Positions 49,926 through 59,065 of a DNA stretch of 64,000 nt are shown here, in pieces. Location: NCBI GenBank assembly GCA_047495785.1, contig JBLDXI010000013.1, forward strand, positions 434,001 to 498,000, given 5' to 3'. Source of the stretch: Lepidodermella squamata (Eukaryota > Gastrotricha). Made by a program: the position numbers and the translations under genes. The notes beneath the pieces were generated by a model. That model saw nothing but the letters and a program-made list of their open reading frames with translations, was not told the origin of the DNA and searched no databases. Each line of letters starts with the position of its first letter. Within the stretch, counting starts at the first letter, position 1.

Positions 49926-50535
49926 CTACTTCTCACCAACTGGCATGCCGTGCTGCAGCACGTCCTTGATAACTGATTCGATTTGATCGTGTAGCTGTTG
50001 CCGCATTTCCTGCTTTTTCACCTGTTTCAACCACAAAAAGAAAGTCGTTGGCTCGCGGCCGCAAAGACCGGCCGAGTGATAGAACTTGGGGCAGTCCATA
50101 GTTGATTTCAAACGTGTTTGCAACATTTTGGCAATGTTCCTCAGCATCTTCGTCCGGCCAGCTTTACCCTTACCTGTTGTCAATAATATGTATATAGGAT
50201 GGATTGTTATTGGACTAATTAGTATTACCGTAAAGAAGGCGGGATAGATCCTTTCGAGACACTACGTCTTCGTGGCCATCAGCTTGTTCGTGGTTGTCGG
50301 ATGATTTTTCAGAGTGCTCCTGGTCTGCTAATACTTTATTCTCGGATTTCTGCAATAGTTCAGCCGACTGTTTTTTCTGCGAAAATTTAATGCCTCCAGA
50401 ACGTACGAGAAATTCGAGTTTTTTTGATAGCATGCCATTGTCGTTGGAATTGGCTGCTTTGTCGGCGCGAACCAGCACAGCCGAGAGACAAGCCACGACA
50501 CATGCAATGTATAAATATAGCGAGAATGATTGCAT
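49926..50535 (-). CDS. Small secreted protein of unknown family
   Basis: Two coding exons on minus: 50535-50229 and 50173-49926 (184 aa), joined in phase 1 across a 55-nt intron. There is a clear signal peptide (hydrophobic 5-24, cleavage likely after VRA). The next ~75 residues are polar, rich in Lys/Glu/Asp/Ser/His and probably unstructured. The basic C-terminal half (from about residue 103) is predicted to be largely helical, with two cysteines nine residues apart (CPKFYHSAGLC). I recognise no family. It lies between cluster genes 3 and 4 on the opposite strand and shares no domain with them. It could be a peptide precursor or a small matrix or hemolymph protein; the sequence does not decide. 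Confidence 0.7.
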
Positions 50536-52365
50536 CTTTCTGCGCCCACTTCAAAAGAGGCTACTAAAAATCGGTGGTATAAGCTCACAGTTTTGCTATA
50601 GGCTGACACCTAGGGAAAAATGAGAATATTTTATTTCTAAAACCTGTAGATTGCCATCGTGTTGTTGTGATAATTATAATTTTGCGGAGTTGTGAACTCG
50701 TAGTAGATGGCAAAAATAAGATTCACACATGCGATGATCGGAAGAGGAAGTTTAACGCGCTTAAATTGCGCTGATAAGTCATTCTTAGCGGCACAGACAA
50801 GAGCCTCTGTCCGAAGAAAAAAGTATAAAAGCTGTTAGATCTCATAACCAAGCGCACGCTTCATTTGAGCTCGTATCTTCTCCATCCATCGCCTCGCTAC
50901 TTCCTGACGCGCCTTCGCCCACTCGAATAGAGTAGGTAATAACTGCTAACAGCTTTTTATGGCGAAGTGTGTATGGCAAATTGAATTTCAAACTCTTGAA
51001 CATACAAATTGATTACTGATTTTAACTTCGTCAAGTTGCGCATAAGGTAATAACGCGATAAAAAAAATATACCTGCCGAAGAAAAGAAAAAACAATTATC
51101 GTTGAAAGCTGTTAGTTTCGCAGCATTGATATTTAATGGGCCGTCGAGTCACCGAGCTATCACGTCAGCATAGAAACGCCTACTCAAAATGGCATTCCCG
51201 TTCTTATTAGCTATAAGGGCTTCTTCCGGGTGGAATTTTTCAATATAATTTTGTATGACCACTCAAAGCCCTAGCTGTAATTGAGAATTACGCGCTGGAT
51301 AAGCCGCCTTTGTGCCGATAAATCGCTTCCGGTAACCTGGCTGGTTTTAGCCTTGATTGGCCAATGAGTTGATCTTGCTTGTAATGAGTTTATCCTGCGA
51401 TTTAAAATCGACTTGTAAATCCTGATGGGATCAAGTTCCTGATTCAAAGACAAAAAAGAATACATAGCTACGCCCGATCGTACGGGTTCCAGAGGCCTCG
51501 AAAAATAAGGATATACGTATCGGCGTTTTGCAAGTATAATTTTCCTGATCAGCAATTTTTTGGCTTTTGGAAGGGCAAACGACTACAAACGTTGTTTTAA
51601 ACCGTATAAGATGCTCACTGATTTGCATATCAGCGATTTTGAACACGCTCAAGTTCACGGCACTTCAGTGCAATTATTCATCACTCCGAAACGTTCCACT
51701 AAAAACTCGTCCTCCGGCAGAAAAGCATATTGATCTGAATGAAAATCTACTGTATACACTCAAAGTTTCCGTCATAGTATCTGGCGACCCTATCGAAAAC
51801 GATTCAATTAATCGCTGTGAGTATCCTGTTCATAATACGTTTGATAGGACGATATGCATACGCTGCATTGCATATAATTTTAAGCATAGGTATATTGAAA
51901 ACATCTGTCATCAACTTGACCTAAAGCGCCATTTTGCACAGCCACGATGGCACCGCCCGCCCACGTTGTGTGCCTTTCGTTGAAATTCAACACACTATAC
52001 GCTGAAGTATCATCATCATCATCACCGCCTGCGCAAGATGAGTAAGTGTACGGCGCGTGGTTGCTGCCAAGAAGAACGCATGGGTGTGGAACTCGATGAC
52101 GTCTAGGTACACGTGTATCGCTGGAGGCAAACGCGTTGCGCATACCTACCTATCTGCGCGCTCTGTATGCGCAACGTGTGGTGTACAAAGAAGACACGTG
52201 TTTGAAAACATTTGCAATGTTATTGAAATTTTTCTGAAGCCTACGCCGCTCACGTTCACTCGTTGTTATCACTCGTTTGAAGCGACGCCTTGTCGATAAA
52301 GACAACAACTCATCGTTTTAGTAAACACATTACTGCTAGAATAACCGGAATCGAGCTAAAAAATC
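50536..52365. other. Intergenic between small secreted gene and cluster gene 4
   Basis: About 1.8 kb with no recognised gene. A TATAAAAG at about 50824 is a good TATA match on plus but 1.5 kb from the gene 4 ATG, so its role is unclear. Open frames at 51271-51983 on both strands have no family resemblance. Confidence 0.4.
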
Positions 52366-53962
52366 ATGACTACAGCCGGTGTTCGATTTCTACTCGTATC
52401 ATTTATTGCAATTATCCAAGTTTCAGCTCAAACAAAGAAAAGTAAATTTCAATCAACATGTTTCAATTCGTTTTAAAAATATCCAAATTCACCTCCCAGA
52501 TCTCTGCTCGCTGAAGCCAGACCCAGGACCATGTTCTGGCGTTTCGATGCAGTATTACTACAGCTCTTCAAAGCGCCAGTGCATACAATTCTTCTACGGT
52601 GGATGTTTAGGCAATGGCAATCGATTCGACTCAAAGGCCCGATGCGAAGCCGTTTGCATGCCGCCGAAGATCGATGTAGAAGAACCTGAGTTTTATGAAA
52701 AATCGGCTTTCGCTGACGTTGTAGCAAACGTGGATGCTTATCAATCGTTGTCAAGTAAGTACATTTCGATTGTCAATTCTATATTGGGGGAAATTTGTTA
52801 CTCAATCAACAGGTTGTACTGCGCCAAGTAACTACTTGTCGACAACATCTTCCCAATATTGGATGCGAAGTTCGTTCTTCCACGTTTTTCGACAGCTGAA
52901 GGTCCCGTGCAATGGCGTTGTGGTCAAATGGCAGGCGATCTCACGCGTTAACCAACTAGACGGCCTTTACTTGACCATCTGGCGGCCGTTGCCAACTAAC
53001 AAACTGATGTTTAAAATGGTCGGCATGACAAAGGTGACGAAGCTAGCCGTTACTCCTAACGTCTGGACTGATATTCCGGTCAAAGATCGCTTCCCAGTTT
53101 CGGCGGGTGATGTTGTCGGATTTTTCTACGACAGTTGGCTGACAACCGATGCGTCAACTTCTATTCCGTTGATGCCGGGCAGCAACAATTACGATCCATC
53201 GACCGGATTCGTTTCAGATGAAGCTTACGTTACTCAGCTCCAAGCTTCGGACATAGTCAATTCGACTAGTGGTAAATTAGCCTATTATCCCTTTTTGCTG
53301 ACTATAAAATGTCATCCTTTTTAAGGAACTGTCGACCTAAGTGGAGCTGTCAAGGTATCACGAAAGCCAGCTCTGGCCGTTTTCGTCGATCCGACATCAT
53401 CAGACTCGCCAGCTCCGACCCAGAGTCCCAATACCGTCACAAATAACACGCCGAGAAATACCAACCCTAATACCTTGCCGACCATCTTTAGTCGTGGCAC
53501 TACCAGCCCAATCAACAACAACAATAACAATAACAACGGGAAGAATGAAAGTAAGATACGGCGATAAAATCAAATTCTCATCCAGTTTGACCTACACTGA
53601 ACTGTTTTAAAATAGATTGTCTCGATTCGTTCCGAATGGCTGGGGCGTGCAACTACGACATCAATGCCTTTAAAACTAGATGTGAGATTTGAAATTCGTT
53701 GTTTCTCCTTACAATTTGTTGCCTCTGCTTTTAGGGTACTTTGATCAACCAGACGGCCGTTGTGAAATGTTCTGGTATTACCCGGATTGTGTTAGCTCTT
53801 CAAATATTTTCCAAACAAAGTGAGTTTACAAACAACCAATGCAAATGTCGAATTTATTTGTTCAAATTATACTCGCGCAGGGAAATCTGCGAAATGAACT
53901 GTCGGGCATATTTCAATGTTTCCTACCACCTGGATGAAAGCAAATGGAAACAGCAATATTAG
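52366..53962 (+). CDS. Cluster gene 4: secreted Kunitz-sandwich-Kunitz-like protein
   Basis: Seven coding exons: 52366-52441, 52500-52754, 52813-53271, 53326-53550, 53616-53681, 53735-53819 and 53881-53962 (415 aa). Signal peptide (1 to about 21), then a classical Kunitz domain (LCSLKPDPGPC, FFYGGC, about 27-78, P1 Ser) in its own phase 1-1 exon. The cluster domain runs from Cys 112 (marks MRSSFFHVF, PCNGVVVKW, GLYLTIWRP, SAGDVVGFFYDSW). An Asn/Thr/Pro-rich linker and the Kunitz-like domain from Cys 340 (CLDSFRMAGAC, RCEMFWYYPDC, ICEMNC) follow, then a short charged tail. Gene 4 has the most introns in the family, all 50-65 nt. It is the clearest case of one module per exon set. Secreted; function unknown. 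Confidence 0.87.
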
Positions 53963-55184
53963 GCTTGTTTTAAATGTGGCGAGAGTTTGGCAATCTGCAG
54001 AAATCAATCATATTAATCCAGTCTCATTGTTGAAAGTTGAATCCTGTGTGTATAATATTGTGTCAATGATGATATTGAATTCATACCGAGAATTTGTCAG
54101 TTTGAATAATAAAAAAGGAACAAGTCGCCAGGAGAAGTCCATTTTCAAGTTCACTTCAGCATGCGATGTGGTTTGCGTTTTCGACTTATTTCAGGTTTAT
54201 GACAAGAGATCGTATTTGCTTTTACTGGCCGCGCAGAAAAATGTCTTTTAAACAAACAGAACAGGAAAAAATAACTTGAATTCGCGCAACTTGTTAGCTC
54301 ATTGTTTATTTAAAATTTAAAACTTCCTGAGCGGCCGAGTGAGCGCCGACTATGTGCGTGAGCCAACAATCGCTATTTGTTGTTTGTTATTTTAGAGCCA
54401 ACAGCACGATAATCGGCTGCCGCACCATTGCGAAAAACGTAATTTAAATGTTTTGGGACTGTGAAAAATCTTGGTTCAACACTGGCCGATTCCAGGCCGT
54501 GTTTTTGAAGTGTCTCCTAGGCGCGCGCTTGTTATTTTGATTATTTTCATTTCACACTGGCGTTACTGTAGAAAGGTTATTAAAAATTGAGCGCAGCGCC
54601 AAAAATGAGAGAAAACCACCATGTTAACAACAGACAACAGCTTTTCCGCTGCTCGCACGTCCCTTGAAAAATCGGCGGTAGCATTTTTAATACAATTTTT
54701 GTAATATAATTACCACCGCCGCTCGCCGTCAAAGTACAAACGGCGGGCCGACAATAATTGCGCGAATGTTATACTTAACACGTGGCTTTTCATTTGCCAT
54801 TGAAGCCCGATACTGGTATTATACTGCCACCGAGTTCCTGCCTTGCGTGTGCTTCGCGACACTAGCTCAACGTATTGTTGTTTTTTATTTGAACAACTGT
54901 CTCATTACGCAGGTGCGTAACAACAATTGACGTAACTGAGTTACATGTTTTTAACGAGCGCCTATACGTTTCAAGTTAATTACCTACTCGCTTCGAAATT
55001 GAAGTTTGTTTACTTTGCGCGACGTGCATAGAGCTATTGCACAGCAATTCTTGGTGAGAGAATCGTCGCAGTCTTACCGAAAACAATGAATACCCGCGCA
55101 TTTTTTTCGCACTATGAACTTCTTTAGAAATTTTTAACATCTGATTTGTCTCAGGAATTTTATCGAAATATCTTAACAACAATC
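53963..55184. other. Intergenic between cluster genes 4 and 5
   Basis: No gene seen in 1.2 kb. The frame at 53916-54251 is a read-through of the gene 4 tail in another frame. Confidence 0.45.
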
Positions 55185-56534
55185 ATGTCATTACTCGCCG
55201 CCCTAAGAATATTACTCTTCGTCTGTGCCACTGTTAACATCATCAATGGCCAGAGTAAGCTAGTTAGCTTTTCAATATCAACATGAAGATTACATTTAAT
55301 TCTTTAAAGATTCCTGCGTTGTACCATCGCCGCTTGAAGATCAATCTCTGTTTACCCTGCGAAGGTAACTACTTGAAGTTGGGATATATAAATTATTCAG
55401 ATTTATCAACATTTTATAGCTCTTTGCTGCAAGTTTACACATCGCTAACGATACCATGTAACGGGTCAGTGGTATCGTGGCAATTCGTTCCACGGGTTGC
55501 ACAGATATCCGACTTGTATCTAGCGGTGTTTCGCCAAATGAAGCAGAGCTTGCCCTACTTCACAATGGTGGGCTACACGAAGGTGCAAAGCTTTACAGCT
55601 CCTTACGTCAACAAATGGGTCAGATTTCCGGTAGCAAACCCGTTCGACGTCGCGAAAGGCGATGTTCTAGCGATTTTTTACGACAACTGGCAAGTTCTCG
55701 ACGCTGGCGCTTCTATTCCAGTAACCATGCCGCCACTTGGTGGGTTGACTTACGTTGCTAGACATGACTTCAACTCCATCAATCGCGAGATCACTTCGAA
55801 CAGCCAAGGGATACTGGATTTGACCTTAGCCGAAAAAACGATACGGCTAGCTGCTGTTCAAGCCGAAGTTTACAACGGAGCAACTACAACTTCAACTTCA
55901 ACGACAACTACAACAGCTTCAACAACGACAACGACAACGGCCTCTACAGCGACTACGACGACACCACGTTCGACGGCTTCAACGACAACTACGAGAACAT
56001 CCTCGTCGACTACGACGAGGCCCACGACAAGCCGGACGACGGCAACCCAGTCAACTACGACGTTCATTACGCCATCGCCTCCTGACTACAACGGCAACTG
56101 GGACTACAACGAATTCACGGAACCTTCGACCACCCCGACGACGCGACGAACATCGACCAGGACAACAACGGAGCCTGCAGCGTACACTACCACGCCAGCT
56201 TACATGCGTATTTCTGAACAGATTTCATGATTCTATGCGTTATTTCCTGCGTTAAATATTAGGCTGCCGACAGAGTGTTCAGTCGATGAATGCCTGTAAA
56301 ATTATGTACTACGAAGAGAAATGGTTCTTCCGACCCGAAATCGGCGGCTGTCAACTCATATGGTGGTTTCCTTACTGCATGCAGGATAATGGCAACCTCT
56401 TCCAATCACGGTAAGTTTCTTTGAAATATTATTCAACTTCGCTATTTTTGCAACATGATTTTAGCGAGGAGTGTGAACTAATTTGCGCTCGTTACTTGAC
56501 TTACAAGCCGATGGCAAGATTGCGATTTCACTGA
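55185..56534 (+). CDS. Cluster gene 5: secreted sandwich-Thr-Kunitz-like protein
   Basis: Five coding exons: 55185-55254, 55310-55364, 55420-56207, 56263-56410 and 56465-56534 (376 aa). Signal peptide (1-22, ending N-G-Q), then the cluster domain from Cys 25 (marks LRSSLLQVY, PCNGSVVSWQF, LYLAVFRQM, AKGDVLAIFYDNW, GILDLTLAEKTIRLAAVQA). A Thr/Ser-rich linker of about 90 residues follows, then the derived Kunitz-like domain from Cys 306 (RCRQSVQSMNAC, GCQLIWWFPYC, ECELIC). There is no classical Kunitz domain. The architecture matches gene 2. The sandwich domain is split by a phase-2 intron just after its first conserved Cys region, and the same position is interrupted in none of the others. Secreted; function unknown. 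Confidence 0.87.
55870..56067 (+). repeat. ACN-rich low-complexity tract, Thr-rich linker of gene 5
   Basis: Near-continuous Thr codons interspersed with GCT/TCA triplets. The Val-rich minus-strand open frame over the same bases is an artefact. Confidence 0.85.
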
Positions 56535-56834
56535 TCAACATAACATGAGTGATTTTCGAAACAATCTGTATCATATGAGATCAAGATTTTTCTAATTTTA
56601 ACAAATTTATTTCACTAAAAAATCAGTTGAAACCAATATTGGTGTAACTGAGATGTTACGCGCATAAATATTTACGGACTTTGATATTGTTCAAACCTTC
56701 TTGTAGTCAGCTCGATCATTGCAGATGACATTTTAATTTCGAAAAATTCTTAAAATTCGCACTTTTATTTTGTTTGCCTTTGCCGTTGTGAGAAAGTGTG
56801 AAAAATAATAAAAATAACGAGAAAGAGTCAGCAT
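56535..56834. other. Convergent intergenic spacer
   Basis: It lies between cluster gene 5 and FBXO15 stop codons. AT-rich, with AATAAAAATAA near 56806. No gene seen. Confidence 0.5.
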
Positions 56835-59065
56835 TCACCATTTTTCTTCATCCGCCGCCTTTCGTCTCACATTTTTCGCCGCGACCTTTGAAGATTGGGA
56901 TGAAGTTGTCGAAATTGTGCTGCTACGGCGACTAGCTGATGATTTTCCGCTACTAACCGAAAACCCTCTGCCGTATGCATCCAGTTCGTCGTTCAAGGCT
57001 TTTATTGCAGGTGAAGTAATGGCTTTCGGCTTCTTTTCCGACTTCTTTTCGTACAAAGCTACGACGTCCAAAATGCGAACTTGGGCATGGCGGATGAACA
57101 TTTTTCTTTCAACGGAATCCTGTTATAAAATGCCGGTTTTTTTGCTCAGTCAAATTCGGCGGCATCACAACTTACATGAAAAATTTCAATCGTTACTTCA
57201 CACTCTTCGTTGGCAGCAGAAAGACGTAACATCTCACCGTCGCTGTAGTCGTATGTTTTATTTGAAATCGGATTCAAGCTGCCGATTGAGCTGTTTTATG
57301 TAAAACTGTTAAAACCTGCGGCTCATAATTAAAATTGCTAACCTGAAAATCTGAATCGGCGCATTAGTGGTATCCAAAAGCACAAAGTCAATAAAGCAGG
57401 TATTCTATCACGAGTTTAGTTGTCTATAAGTTGAAGTTTCAAACTCTGGAATGAATACCTTGAGCCTTCCTTTAAATAGCTCGGTTTTCCATAGAAAATC
57501 AAGCGATTCTTTGTGAATTGTCCATGACGAGTTTGGCAAATCGCGATCGATAACAATCAAAGTAGCAGACGATCCTGGTAACAGCCAAAGTTTCAGAATG
57601 ACAAACCTAACTTAATCAACTCGCCTTCTTGAAATACTCTAGGATTCGTTCTTTCCGTCCAAAACGATTCGCGAGAGTTTCGGAGCTCGAAAAAGCAGAA
57701 AAATCTGGATATTTCTGAGTAAAAAATTGAGTAGACGCAACAGGTCGAAAGTCACGTCAAGAACTCACCGCACGCCAGAGAATCAATTGAAGTATCGATG
57801 GGTTTTAGCGGCTTGGGCAAAGAAAATTTCCTGTAATTTTAGAAGAAGTAACGATTACTCGGCTGTCAACAGCAAAAGTATCATTTGCAACTTTTTCCCT
57901 TCGCCAGAAAGACACCGCTCGACCAAATGGTGGGTGGGAATGGTAACAACAACAAAAGCTATGTTGCCGGATTCCAGTTTTGGCATCTGAAATAAGGTGG
58001 ATAATAGGTTAATTTAAAACGTATACCGAGAAACGCTTCTTACCTCAGCTGAAATCCCTTTTGACGTGGTAGCATTATTCCAGAACGCCACCGCAAAACT
58101 GTCGGTTATTTTGAACATTGTTATCAGCTCATCCCTGCCAATAATTGCGGTCGGCAAAATATTTCGCTTGGAAAATGGAATTTCAAGTATATTTGCTTCG
58201 GTGCATGGCCTGTGATCACTCAACTTTAAAAAGTAATCCGCAAGGCGGTATCTTATACAAACCAAGAACTAGTTGAAAAAACTGGTGTATTGACTTTGAT
58301 TGCGACAGAGACTATTTCCTCCAATGACAAGGTCGGTTCGACGTTTGAACTGTAACAAAAAAACGTAATCCGGCGCCTACAAAATTCTCTTCTTGATTAC
58401 AATCGGAGTATTAAAGCTGCTCTGAACGGGAAAATATCGTCACTGTTGCATATGCTGCATTTTCCGTCCTTTCGAAACCAAGAGAGCTGAAATTTAGGAT
58501 TAGATTTCCTATTTTGAAATGATGGTTAAACAGCTCAATTATCTTGGGAGAAGAGCTCACTCAATGAATTCTTTGATCGTACCCACCGTTCCGCTAAGCC
58601 CGTCAATTTTTCGACGAATCTTGCTGAATAAAGTATTCCGCTTAGAAGTTGCGCTGAAAAAGTACAGTGTAACTGTCAGCTTAAGCTGCAAAAAAAACGA
58701 GTTAACTTACGCGATTCTTGTCAAGGTTTTTAGAGTTTCCAAGTCATTCACGTTGTCGGAAATTTTGCCGCAATATTGGCGCAGCGATATCAACAACCGC
58801 CTGCGGCGCAAAAAAATATTATGGAAAATAAGTTGATGTGTGAAGCGTCTTGCTTGTCACGAGCTGCATTCCTCCAACTCCTGCATACCTCGGACACCGC
58901 AAGCAGAGCAGGAGCGTCAAGAAAGCTGAAAATTTCAAACAGTACATCTCTCGGCAGCCTATAGAATTCAGTGTAAAAGAAACGGAAACCTCAATTATCT
59001 CTGGTAACTTACTCTTCGCAGCTGATACTTGCGTTCACAATTTTACGACCATTTGCTCTTCTCAT
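56835..59065 (-). CDS. FBXO15: F-box only protein 15
   Basis: Fourteen coding exons on minus: 59065-59013, 58958-58854, 58800-58711, 58653-58587, 58486-58401, 58349-58283, 58223-58044, 57986-57892, 57830-57769, 57704-57621, 57574-57459, 57404-57343, 57290-57176 and 57119-56835 (488 aa; human FBXO15 is 510). The F-box lies at about 17-55 (ELPRDVLFEIFSFLDAP, VCRSWRNAARDK). The rest follows FBXO15: AIIGRDELITMF; a segment ending THHLVERC (human HHLVERS); LIVIDRDLP; LWKTELFKGRLKNTCFIDFV; and TYDYSDGE. It should recruit substrates to an SCF ubiquitin ligase through the F-box. Intron 2 appears to use a GC donor. Exon 10 (57704-57621) has two competing frames; I chose the one giving consistent phases. 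The last ~60 residues are Ser/Lys-rich and species-specific. Confidence 0.85.

Noticed and set aside
55870-56067. Val-rich minus-strand frame
   Set aside because: Antisense of the gene 5 Thr-rich linker.
57621-57711. Alternative frame giving ELRNSRESFW in FBXO15
   Set aside because: It cannot be joined to the next exon in frame without an implausible 32-nt intron; kept only as a flagged ambiguity.
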